A stretch of 64,000 nucleotides of DNA from the NCBI GenBank assembly GCA_964247055.1, contig OZ176054.1, positions 8,308,001 to 8,372,000 on the forward strand, written 5' to 3'. This DNA comes from Paragordius varius. Lineage: Eukaryota > Nematomorpha. Numbering within the stretch: the first letter of the stretch is position 1; each line of letters starts with the position of its first letter. Shown here one piece after another: positions 36,001-47,800 of the stretch. Under the pieces are notes generated by a model, which saw only the letters and a program-made list of their open reading frames with translations, was not told the origin of the DNA and made no database searches. A program made the position numbers and the translations under genes.

Positions 36001-39000
36001 AAAAATTTATTCCTAATATAAATAAATGCATTAAATTGGGCTGTTACGAATAATGAATGGACCATTCAAAAATTTTGATAGATATAAAAAAACTTATATA
36101 AAACTCAAACCCAACTTAAAAATTTAAAATTTAACAAACTTTTATCCAACTTTGTTGTTATTACTATAGTATATAAAATATTTAAACAATTTTCTTTTCT
36201 TCAAATAAATTATACGGCAAAAATATTTCCATTTATAGTATCAATTTAAATGAGACTGCCTTATGAGCGTTAAATCGGTTAGGTTATTTTCTAAAACAGT
36301 CAAAAAAAACTTAAATCCATAATTTTTTAGAAATCTTAAATTAATATTTATAAAAATAAATACCTTTTGGATCATAATTTTTACGGATTATGACATCATC
36401 TGGACTTTTGGTAATTGGGGCAATGGGTTCATTAAAATCTGGTTCAGGGGTCGGTAATGTCTATAATTTGGTTAAAATTTGTTATTATCGAATGCTGGTT
36501 ATTTTATAATTTGATATTTTTTGTTCCATATATATAAATTTTAAATATACTAAAATGCATCTAATTCATAAATCAAAATTTTGTTATAGTTGAAGTTATT
36601 AAATTTTATGAGACAACTACTTATTATACACTAAACAGACAAACGGACACAAACATTTGTTTTTATGAAAAAAAACAACGATATTTTTTAAACCCTACTC
36701 CTACATTAACTATATAAATTTTGGAATATATAAATATATGTGTGTTCCAATATTTACATCTCTTTCGCTTTCATTGTAACCCAAAACGATAGGTTATATT
36801 CAACATTATCATATAGAAATATTTTATCTTTTTTTAAAAAAATTTGTCTAGATTTTGTATGTGTAATCTCAACTAATTATATATATAAACCTGATTAATT
36901 TGTGGGGATTCGCCAGGCTTTTCTGTTCCCATTTCCTCATCAATTATTTGCTAAAATATTGACACGAATGTAATTTTAAAAATATATTTGCTTTTTAAAT
37001 TTTTTATAAATATGACAATCAATAATAACAATTATTATTAATGGTGAATACCTGTGCAATATCAATAGCTTCTGTTTGGGTTGTGGAAATATTTTTTTCC
37101 TCCATACGTGCGAAAATCGACTTCTGTAAAGAATTAAATTTTATTAGATCGATTTTTGAAAATATATGATACATATATTTGTAGACAGCTAACTATACTT
37201 CAATTTATTTACTTAATTGTTTTCGTAATACCTAATAAACGATGATCAAAAATATGCAATTATTAGATATAAAATCGGATCATGATATTAATTTAATAAA
37301 GAATCAATTATACTTTAGACTTTTTACCAATGTTATTATTTTTTAAAACTAAATACTTAATAAAACATCTTACCATAAATTAATATGTACATGTTTTAAA
37401 TTAAACAAAAATATGGATTATATTACAAATATGAAACATTAAAAATTATTTATAAAATTACAATTTTGAAGTAATTGATAAAAATCGAATTTATAAAATA
37501 TATATAAAAATGATTTTTATCCTATTAACCAATTTAGAAAGTTTAGAAAAAAGTGTTTCGAGTATTTTTAACTACAATATACAAGCACTGGAATTTAAGT
37601 AAATTGAGAATATGACGTTGATTAGATGTGTTGATACTCCAAGTTGTTTTGGAGCATTTCGTAATTTATTGTGTTGGATGGAATCAAATGCTTTGGAAAA
37701 ATCGACAAAGCACATATGCAGTATTGTTGAATTCGATGTGTTTCTTTAGTATCCACCTCATATTACATATCATACCTCGGCATCCTCTACCTTTTCGAAA
37801 ACCAGCCTGAATCGTGGATATCTCGGGGTCAAGAATGGTATTTAGTCGAAACTGTATTATTTTTAGGAAAACTTTGGACACCTGGTTTATGAGCGCTATG
37901 GTGCGATAGTTGTCGCACAGTTCTGAGTTACCCTTTTTTAAAATAGAAATCATAATGGATGTGCACCAATCCTCAGGAACATCTCAAATATGGTTTGAAA
38001 TGATTTGGTACATATATTGATTGGGATATATTTTATTATTTCAGTAGGTGTGTCTCTGTGGCCCTCTGATGCCAGTAATAGAGTGTTTAATCGCAAGTTC
38101 TACTTCTTCTTTCATAATAGGTGGTTCTTTAGTATCAACACATCTAATCAACGTCATATTCTCAATTTACTTAAATTCCACGGCTGTAATATCTACACCT
38201 CACGGTATATCTGACTCATGTAAGGTATAAGTCGGCCTATGCCAAGGATGCGTTTTATCCCCAATTCTTTTTAACGCATACCTCGAATGCATAATAAGAA
38301 ACATCCCAGAAACTTATGGCATTAATGTAGGTGGAAACCTAGTTACATCCGTTTACTACGGGGATGATACAGTTTTATTCGCAGACAGTGTAGACACATT
38401 ATCGCAAGCCTTGCAAGTGTTTACAACTGAATGCAATAAATTTGGATTAAATATCAATTTTAATAAAAACAAAAGTTATGCAAATCAACCCGGCTCAAAC
38501 TAATCCAATAATCCTCAACGGCAATCAGATTGAAACAGTAGACAGTTAAACGTACTTAGGTAGCATTATTAACAGTGAGAACAACTCTACGCCAGAAATA
38601 AAGCGAAGAATTGCTATCGCTAAAGCAGTCACATTCAAATATAACAAGATTTGGACGTCGCATGACATTAAACTAAAAACCATATTCAGATTAATCAAAG
38701 CTGGACACTGAAAAAATATGACGAACGTCAAATAAATTCTTTCGAATTATGGGTTTGGAGGAAACTTCTCCAAATTAAATGGACAGACAAAATTTCAAAC
38801 ACCACTATTTTAAATAAAATTAACCCAGAAATGTTACTTCTAGGCAGCTTAATACGGCAAAAACTCTCCTTTTTCGGGCACATTATGAGAGCCAACTCAC
38901 TTGAAAAATCACTGATCCTGGGAAAAGTGAGTGGTGCTCGTAAAAGAGGGAGAAGACGAACTGATGGATAACATCCTCAAAGAAACCAATCAATCATTAT

Positions 39001-42000
39001 CCGAACTAAACACCAGATCCGGTAATCGCAGTGAATGGAAAAGTAATATTTTCAATGTTGCAGTTAGTCGGAATCGACCTAATCAACAAGAACAATAACA
39101 TACAAGCAGAAAACAAAACATAACAATCCAACTTTAATTATAGTTAAAAAATGGTGTTGAATAAAATAGTTTGCACAGAAATGGTAAGAAAAAGAGTCAC
39201 TAAACAACAAGGTCCGCCCAAAAAAAGTTTTTAATATACATATATTAACTAGACCTTTTCACTTTGTAAAGTTGTGGTTTTTTGCACACTTTGTTGCTGT
39301 TTTTGTGCCAATGCACTTTCCCGTTCCCGTTCTCTAATGGCAGCGAGATTAAGCGTATTCGTAGCCATCATATGTGTCGCAGTAGCAGAGGTGGCATCTT
39401 TCGTATCCGTTATTCCTGGTTCAGTCCCTAACCCAGTGGTAAGACCGGATTTAACCATCGTTGCTCCTAATCGATCTACTCAAATAAAAAAAATATATGT
39501 AAAGATAAAATATATATTTCATGAAAATGGAATCAATATATATAAGAATTTGCATGGGCGAAAAGGGAAGGATATATAAAGAAAAACATTTTCTAATAAT
39601 TTAATTAAAGAATCAAAAATATGCATAGATTATTGTATATGCCGGGTTTGAAACGATCACAGAGTTGCAATCGGTTAAACAAACTCATCTTTACTAAAAT
39701 GGGCCATAAAAGCTAAAATTACAAAAAAAATATGTGGCGAAACCGTATTTACAACAACTTATATAACAAAATCATTGTTATTTAAATGAAAATCCCATAT
39801 ACCATATATCAGGGGTGGCCAACGAGGTGACCGCGGTCACTTTCGTGACCGCGACAACTCAAAAGTGACCGCCTGAAAATATTTTTTTTTATAAAATTTT
39901 ATTGATTTTTTTCGGATAGTTGGCTACTTCTGAGCGAATTTAAATTTAAAATACAAAAAAATACGGTTTAAATTAAAAAAAACGTCTAAGAAAAGGGTGT
40001 AAAAAAATTATTTTATTAATTATAATTCATATGTTTTGGAGCATTTGCATTAAAACTTAAAATCAGTCATTTCCCTTGAATATATCAAAACTTTGAGCAA
40101 AGCTTATTCATAAATCAGAAGCATAATCGTGAAGTTAGATTTGATTTGATACACCAAAATTAGGTTTTTAAAACTTATATTTTAGAATGAGCCAAAAAAA
40201 GTTGTACAGATACAAAAAGATTGGGAGCATGAATACTTTTTTATTATGATAAATGAAACATGCACCTGTCTAATATGCAATAGTACTGTTGCTTTGCCCA
40301 AAAAGTCAAATATTGAAAGACATTATAGATCTCTGCATCCACATTACTCCAAAAACTACCCCTTACAAACTCAAGAACGCAACATTAAAGTAAAGGAATT
40401 AAAAGAACAATTATCCGCCTCACAAAAAAGCATACTTAAATACAACAAAGACTATAAAAATGCTACGATTGCTTCATTCAAGATAGCGGAAATACTCATT
40501 CGGAACAATAAGCCATTCCAAGATGGTGAAATATTTAAAGAAGCCTTTATTAGCGCTTGTGATATTTTATTTGAAAATTTTGATAACAAAAATAATATTA
40601 TGACAGCTATTAAAAGCATAAGCTTATCGAGAAATACCGTTATGCGCAGGGCTGAAGATATTAGTAATAATCTTGATGAAATTTTACAGGAAAATATTAA
40701 TAACTGTATTTTTTTTCCTTGCAACTCGATGAGTCCACCGATTATGTTGGAATCGCCCAATTATGCATTTTTATTCGTATGATATTTAGTGATTTATCTG
40801 CAAAGGAGGAATTATTAACTATAATACCTCTCCACGAACGAACCAGAGGGCAGGATATTTTTGATTCTTTTTATAAATTTATCACAGATACGAAACTTCC
40901 CATCGTAAAACTCGCATCTATAACTACTGATGGAGCTCCAGCTATGATTGGCGTTAACAACGGCTTTATCGCTTTATGTAAAAATCACAGTGCATTTCCC
41001 AAGTTCATTGATTACCATTGTATAATCCATAATCAAGTTTTATGTTCAAAAGTTTTAAAATACCATCATGTAATGAACCCCTGTTTTAAAATTGTTAACG
41101 CCATTCGAACAAAAAGCCGCCGCCAATTTCGAATTTTGTTAAATGAGTGCGGCGTGGAATATGGAGAACTTTTATTACATACTGATGTAAGGTGGTTGAG
41201 TCGTGCCGCATTTTTAATTAGATTTAGGCACCTTTTACCACAAATAAAATTTTTTTTAGAGAATTCTAAATTTTCATACCCTGAATTGAAAGATCAAGAT
41301 TGGCTGCTTGATCTTGCATTTTTATGCGATATCACGGAAAAATTGCATAAATTAAACATCCAATTACAAGGAAAAGATAAAACAATAATGGATATGATGG
41401 GTGCTTTAAAATCTTTTAAGGAAACACTAACAGTAGTAGAAACACAATTAAAAAACCGAGATTTAAAACATTTTTTTAATCTGGCAGTGGCTGAAAAAAT
41501 AGAGAATCTCTCTTTTGAAAAATATGCAGATGATATTGGTCTGCTTATTAATGATTTTGAAAAACGATTTTCATCTATAAATAAACTTGAAGACATCGCT
41601 ATTTTTTTATCATGCCCATTTAATAATAATAATAATAATGTTGAATATATTGCTCAAAAACTCAGCCACTTTCTTGGTGTACCAAATTTAGCAGAGTTGG
41701 AAGAGGAATTAATAAATGTTAAATGCGATATCCATCTAAAATCATTAGGATCAGATATATATAAATTTATAAATAAAGATAAATACCCCCATATTTGGAA
41801 AACCGCTGCATTATTCAATTCTTTTTTTGGATCCACATATTTATGTGAATCGGCTTTTTCAATTATGAATGCTATCAAAACTAAACAGAGGTCACAATTA
41901 ACTAATAAACATTTAGAATCATGTTTGAGAATTGCTTTGACTTCATTTGAACCTAATTTAGATAAACTGAATTTTTTCGCAGTCGGGCGTTTTAAATATT

Positions 42001-44627
42001 TTTTTCTTTATTAAATATGGATGTTTATCGAGTTGTATTTTCGCTTAGGAAAAAGCCGATTTACTAAAAAATATGTGGATAGAATTAAAACTGATACAAT
42101 TTTAATGTACTCTTATTTATGTTCAAATTATGGTTCTAAATTGGAATGCTATTTTTTATTTCTTTTATTTTTTGTATCATAATGTATTCTCCCCTGTAAT
42201 TTCAAATGCATTGTTTAAATTTTTATATTGTAAAATTTCATATAATAGAAATTTAATAAATAAATATTTTGAAGTGTTTTATGTTGGTTAAAAAATTAAG
42301 GTAGTTAATAACCCGTTGTCTTTTAATTAAAATTATTTTTGTATTTGGTTGATAGATAAAAAAAATTACAATTTTAAAATGGTTTAAACAAGTCACTCTA
42401 ATCTGTAAAGCAGGTATATACATCATTTAAAGTGTTGATTGAGTTTTTTTGATAAATATTTCTGGGTGACCGCGAACTCTTTTTTTAACAAAAAAGCCAA
42501 AAAAAAGCTCGCGACAAAAAAAGTGTGGCCACCCCTGCCATATATGTAAATGAAAATTTTTTAAATACGCACTCTTTTGTTCCTCCTCTTCGGCTCTTTG
42601 CCTTGATATGGCTTGAAGGCCGACCTCTTCAGGCGTAGTTGGCGCTGGGAAGTTTCCAACTTCATGAATCGAAAAATCGACCGTTTCCACAACCACAAAA
42701 TCATGCCAATCAATTGATGCATACGCCACTGTTTACATAAAAATATATTTATATATATGTATTAATCATTATTTAAATAAGATAAAAATCTTAATAGATT
42801 ATATCGCAATTTTAAATATTTGTACATTTAACCGATTCTATTCATAATAGAAAAATTATAAAAGTAGAAAATGAATTATGATATGACACATTGAGCCGTT
42901 TTTTTTCTAACTCAAAAAAAAATAGAATCTGTCACCCTTAATCATTTATATCCTAAAAACAAATAATGTATTTTTGGGCTAAATTAATTAAATATTTGTT
43001 TTTGAAATTTTCGCATAAAATACCAAAAACAAATATTTTATATTATGAGACTTAGTCTAGGAACACACGCAAACATCTCAATTTTGGGTTAACTTTGTCC
43101 GGAAACTCATTTTTATAACGTGAGAATAAAAAAACTCAAAGTTATGTTCAAGGGTAAGATTGAAGTGTTTATGGTATATAGCAAATTAATTATTTTTAAT
43201 ATCACTCCCTATAGAAACGAGTTTTGTCTTACATCTTTCCTTTTCAGCCAAATCATCAGCCATCTGTTTTTCCTTTTGACAATGCCGGACATGGAGGGCT
43301 CGCTTTTTGATTTCGGCCACAACACAACGTTGATCTTTTAGTTCTCGGTCAAGGCGTTCAACCATATCTTTGGGTGGTAATAGGACCTAGTTTTTAAAAT
43401 TAAGAAGATTCATTAGGATTCCAATATAAATGATGTAATAATTTTATAATATAAAAAAGCGCAAGAAAAGTTTTCCTTATATTTGTGTAAATTTTTAATA
43501 TAATAAAAAAAACCATAAATAATCACCTCTGCTTTCAATTTTATGGTGTAAAAAAGCTTAACAATTTATTATAAAAAAGTTATTTGACAGTTTTTTGAAA
43601 AAAATAAATTTATTCGCTTAAAAAATAGATTTAAAAAATAAACTTTAGTGTATTGTTCCACCAATTTGGTGAAATAGTTAAACAAACTATGCTGTGGACG
43701 TAAAAAATCAAATTGATAATTTTTTGATTCTCTGTGCATCAAACTTGTCAAAAACTGTCTTCCATTCCGGGCCACAAATTGGGCAGTTAGCTTGACAATG
43801 TCCCTAAAATCCATAAATTAACAACTAAAATTTTAATAATTTTAAAAGATAAAAAATATTTAATTTACGAATTCTGATAAAATCTCCAATTGTGTACAAA
43901 TAAAAGAAAAAATTTTGATATCGAAAGCGGTAATAAATAAATGAAGAAATCAGATAATTCAAGATGCAATTTTGTTTAAATATATTTCGTTATTGTAAAA
44001 TATAAAAGACGTTAAACCACTAATATTTCAACCGTATATACAGTTTCATATTAACTGATATTATGCATTCATCATTCAAATATCAAAAAAACCATCTTAA
44101 AAGGTAATTTTAGGCTCATTACAAATATATAATATTTACAAATCTTGGGCCGATATCGAAGGAGGTTCCGTAGAAAACTCATATTCAGGGGGCGTTTCCT
44201 TTGGCATTTCCACTTCAATGGCATCATATATAGAAGTTATTTTTCGGACTGGTATAAGTTTTTTCACAAAATCTTGATTGGAAATCGAAGGTTGTTTAGC
44301 TATGTCCAAACCTGCTAAATTAGCTTGATTCTGTTGTTCGAGTTGCTGTTGTTGTTGGGTGAATTCGTTAATTTTGAATTTATAATATGCATTATAAGGG
44401 TCAGTCAAATTTAGGAAATTAAATTTGACATTATTCTTTTCATTCTCTTTAATTCTTGATTCGAATTCAGGACCTAATCTAGTTATTAAATTATATACCA
44501 TTTCTTGCTACAAAGCTTGCAGTTTTATCAACAATATCTAAAAATTTATATAAAAAAATTAACTTCTTAACTCTGGTGGTGGATAAATGATCCCAATAGT
44601 GGGTTTGTCGATCTGAGCTTGAACCAT
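30080..44627 (-). CDS. SF3A1: Splicing factor 3A subunit 1 (17 exons, 857 aa)
   Basis: SF3A1 is the U2 snRNP subunit needed for prespliceosome assembly. Exons: 44627-44564, 44537-44499, 44473-44140, 43803-43644, 43386-43233, 42728-42573, 39478-39255, 37123-37052, 36950-36891, 36460-36364, 35911-35807, 33128-32956, 32698-32454, 31299-30885, 30520-30419, 30327-30256, 30181-30080. All phases agree. Domains: SURP1 (IVDKTASFVARNGPEFES, about residues 22-80), SURP2 (LDIVKLTAQFVARNGRQF, about 146-200), SF3A3-binding region (AYASIDWHDFVVVETVDF), VIIRKNYDP, HMRIGLLDPQW, AERRTDIFG, a Pro/Met-rich stretch, and a C-terminal ubiquitin-like fold (about 767-857) ending in ERGGRKK. Human SF3A1 is 793 aa. Introns 1 and 2 are 26 and 25 nt, while introns 6, 7 and 11 are 2.1-3.1 kb because of transposon insertions. 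Donors of exons 4, 6 and 7 (GTTTAT, GTGCGT, GTCTAG) are weak. Confidence 0.95.
31630..31803 (+). mobile_element. tRNA-derived SINE, copy 2 (SF3A1 intron 13)
   Basis: Same family as 17515-17697. It has a box A region GTGTGATGGTATAATGGGTA, a box B decayed to GTTGAAACACC, then CCGAAACTACGCAA, a CCTGTCAGCCCTGAACAAG body and an A-rich tail. It lies antisense to SF3A1. The box B change suggests this copy no longer drives RNA polymerase III well. Confidence 0.75.
33210..35476 (+). mobile_element. Tandem non-autonomous Helitron array (SF3A1 intron 11)
   Basis: Three head-to-tail units start at 33210, 34268 and 35325, each with the same 5' end (TCTATATATTTATAAAAATGG, first bases TC) after a host A. 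Units 1 and 2 are 1,058 and 1,057 bp and almost identical; unit 3 is a 152-bp internally deleted copy. Only the last unit has a Helitron 3' end: a hairpin (CTCGGGCTGC GTA GCAGCACGAG), seven bases, then CTAG at 35473-35476 followed by host T. Each long unit itself contains two related halves of about 520 bp. No Rep/helicase gene is present. A C18 run (35407-35424) sits in unit 3. The open frames in the units repeat unit by unit and are not genes. Confidence 0.85.
37566..39115 (+). mobile_element. RTE-like LINE with inverted 5' part (SF3A1 intron 7)
   Basis: The 5' part lies on the minus strand (38134 down to 37566). It encodes the region ahead of the reverse transcriptase (EEVELAIKHSITG), its fingers (NYRTIALINQVSKVF, QAGFRKGRGCRG) and motif A (DFSKAFDSI). 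The 3' part is on the plus strand from 38135: QGCVLSPILFNAYLE, catalytic YGDD (about 38358-38369), then FFGHIMRA and LGKVSGARKRGRRR typical of RTE C-termini. About 50 bp (VSTHLINVIFSIYLNS) is present on both arms at the junction. Stops in both arms show it is dead. It lies antisense to SF3A1. Confidence 0.8.
39810..42537 (+). mobile_element. hAT DNA transposon, near intact, with 8-bp target duplication (SF3A1 intron 6)
   Basis: The element begins CAGGGGTGGCCAACGAGGTG and ends with the inverted CAGGGGTGGCCACAC form, which are hAT-type terminal repeats. It is flanked by a perfect 8-bp duplication CCATATAT (39802-39809 and 42538-42545), the size expected for hAT. It is 2,728 bp and carries one transposase gene on the plus strand, antisense to SF3A1. 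Sharp ends, a perfect duplication and long open frames indicate a recent insertion. Confidence 0.93.
40187..42014 (+). CDS. hAT transposase (BED finger, RNase H-like, hATC), with two homopolymer frameshifts
   Basis: The N-terminal part has a BED-type zinc finger (CTCLICNSTVALPKK ... RHYRSLH, C-x2-C and H-x4-H). The catalytic core follows, with QLDESTDYVGIAQLCIF and ITTDGAPAMIG, and the C-terminus has the hAT dimerisation region (YLCESAFSIMNAIKTKQRS ... LTNKHLESCLRIAL). The type is that of the ZBED5/FAM200-like animal hATs. Three frames cover it: from the ATG at 40187, from about 40201 to 40782, and from about 40716 to 42014. The changes of frame fall in an A7 run (40194-40200) and a T8 run (40709-40716). 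One extra base in each would give a continuous frame of about 600 codons. Both could be assembly errors in homopolymers or real early decay. No intron is evident. Confidence 0.88.
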
Positions 44628-44802
44628 GTTAATAAAGTGCAAAAAAGTAATTATGCTGATTGAAATTGTTGAATTAATTTAAAAATTAATATAAGAAGAG
44701 ATCCCTTTTCTTAATACATCTTGATTAATTTTAATATTTATACATATTAAATATATATTCTGCTCATCGGACAAACCCTGCTTTGTTGGACAGGTATGTA
44801 AA
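44628..44802. promoter_or_regulatory. Putative bidirectional promoter, SF3A1 / INTS2
   Basis: The divergent start codons are 175 bp apart. The INTS2 side has a TATA-like stretch (TTAAATATATATTC, about 44747-44760). A TTGGACAGGTATGT segment just before the INTS2 ATG looks splice-site-like. The call is by position only. Confidence 0.45.
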
Positions 44803-47800
44803 ATGTCTTTTGAAAATTTAATTTCAGATTTAAAAAAATTACATGATTCGCATAAATACAAATATAATACCTTACAAACTTTTCCCATTGATATAATATT
44901 AGAAAAGTCAAATAATGACAAATTTTTTATTTTATACGAAGAACTTATCAAGATATACACTTTAAAATTAGATTCTTCTTATTCAAAGATATTTGACAAT
45001 TCCTTATATTTAAGCGAAATATCTAATATATTGTGCTATCTCTGCGAAATTTTAACAACTTTTAATATTTGCTCTTTAAAGATATTTATCAATTTATTAA
45101 TAAAATTACATTACGGTCCCTTTTATATTAACGAATTGATAAAACGGTTTCCCAACTACCTTAAACCCATCATTACTTATCTAATCGAAAATGAATCTGA
45201 GTTCGCCTTAAAAAAGACCATATTAAATATTTTTATCACCCTTATCCAATCGGATTATGGACTGTCCCATAATGTTTTGGAGGCTTTGTATGAAGAACAA
45301 TCACCATTCCTATACTTTGCCCTGGTATTGAAATATATTAGGGATTCAAAAAAATTGTCTGTTTTACTCACTGTTTTAACCAATATTTTATCCATAAATA
45401 CCGAGGGACGATGTGTCGGATGGATTATGAGCCTATTAAAACGTGAAGGGCAATCATTATATGCCCCATTTATTAATTCTTTTAATCAATGTATATACCA
45501 ATCATTACATACTTATCTTAATCAGAAGAGTCCCAATGAGGACAATGAAGAATCCAAAATTGTTATTTGTGGTATATTGCGTTTATGGTGTGCTTGGAAA
45601 ATGCAGCTAAACCATCAATGGACTTTGGATGAAATTGCATGTTACCACCAATTTTTCATTTCTCATTTCGGAAATTTTTATCCTAGTTATGTATCACTCA
45701 TGCTATACAACCCAAATCTGTTAAAAGATGAATTCGTAAACTCAAATTCTCATTTATTCCCTGAACTGTATAAGAAAACTTTACAGACTAGCATTATTGA
45801 TATACTAACATCATCCAAGTATCATGTGAATGATGAAGACAAAAATTTTATTTTACACCTAAGTTTGCTATTAAACACGAGTAATGTGGATATGCATGAA
45901 TTGTCAAATTTAGTGTCCCAAAAAATTGGTATACGTGTCCATGTAAAACCAACTGTTTTAACTAAATTTAAAGCTTTTGTTGACATAAATATACCCCAAA
46001 ACGACTTGATGCGACAATGTTTCGATTCATTAGATGTTATACAGAATTTAAATGCGCATACTAATTTACATGAGTTGACAAACTTGTCCATATTGATGGC
46101 GCTATTCAAATCGGCCGCAAATGAAATGATTGTATTTAATGAGGAGCATTTCGCCTTGCTTAAACGATGGTTGGTTAAACAAATCAAAAATTGTTCCGTT
46201 CCAATAAATTCACTAATCATACATATCATTCAGGGATATATACATCAAATTTTGGCGTTTGTCAAAAAAATTGGTTTAGGGACCAAGTCAAAAAACTTTT
46301 ACCGTGTTAAAACGATACTAGATGACATCCTTATCGGAGCTAATGAAATAGACCAAATTTTTGGTAATTTTTTCGCCAACGCCAGTAATGAAAGCGTAAC
46401 AACTGAAACCTATACGCCATACATCCTATTTGTATATTATGTTTTGTGGTTAGAAGATGCGTTCATAGAACCAAATTCAAGTTTTTATATGCCAGAAATG
46501 GCTATTGAAAGAAATTTGGTAGGTTTAATCCACAAATTGCCCATAAACAATTTGTTACGTACCATGCTTTTCACCGATCAAGAAGATAATTACACCTCTA
46601 TCCTACCAATTTTTTTGGGTCTCATAATTAAAAATCATACCTATACATTTTCGGTTGAGGAATGGATGGCTAATAGTAACTCCATGAATCCAAATTTTTT
46701 TCATAATATTTCTGATGATAACAGTAATATAGCTTTTAAATTTGGTTTAGATAATATAGGTGCACGTTCCATATCTCAAAAAGTCACCTCTTATATTAAA
46801 ACAGATACGATTACCGATAAAAATTTTATTAATCTACTAGCTATCATCAATCCTATTTTGGAATTTGTTGATCAAGTGGATTTTTTTCAATTTTGTAACG
46901 TGAAATTAATGAATTTATTGAATGGGAACAAAGTTGGAGAATCTATAAATACCCCGGTATCCTTGCCTCTCCTCCAAACATTACAACATAGTTGTTTGCA
47001 ACATTTGAACAACAAACATACAAAATTTGACAGCATTCAAGCTCTAACACCCATAACCAATGTACATGACACAAAATCTTCCAACATATTTTCATCGACG
47101 CTAAAAAATGAAAATTCAGATAATTTAGTAAACATGTATAGGAAAGTAGCTGAGCTATCGTTGGACCCATTGTTAAGCCTTAAACATTCCGATAACCTAA
47201 TGAGTGATTCCAAATTTTTGCGTTCCACCATCCAAGCCTCTGATTATTGTTTAAAACTTTCTGCTCAATTTTATACCAAATATCTCTTGCATAGACCCGA
47301 TTCGACAGCTAACACACTGGTAGATTATCATAAAAATCCGGTTGACCGTTCTGAAGCCATATATAATTTATTGTACTTGCAAAATTTATTACAAATCCAA
47401 ATTCTCATTGAATTATGTGCAATGGATTGTAAAGTGGTCACAAATGATTATGGCAAACTGTATCTCCAGCTTTGGAAAACGGAATATCGAACCATTATAT
47501 GCAGTTATTTGCATCAAAGGTTCATTGATGACCCGAGATTGATTAAAGATGTACATACACAGGGGTATGATGTTTCCATTATACCTACCCTTGTTTCACA
47601 TGTCCCCTCCCTGCATGTTATTATTGATCTTGTACCAGAGCTTGTTTTGCAAGACACTTTGGTACAAATGAAACTGTTTGGCCTGTATTTGGTTGCTTAT
47701 TTAAGCCGTTACTACACTTTACCTAAATTCATGGATGTTGCTTCATTGTGCCTTACACCACTGTCAGCGCTCATCAAAGACCCTGTGAATGATTCTGGTT

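Noticed and set aside
41294-41596. 100-codon frame antisense to the hAT transposase
   Set aside because: Antisense shadow of the transposase core without motif support.
45822-46229. 135-codon frame antisense to INTS2
   Set aside because: It lies wholly within the INTS2 coding sequence and has no recognisable motif. It is a shadow of the conserved plus-strand frame, as are the other antisense frames at 46943-47995.
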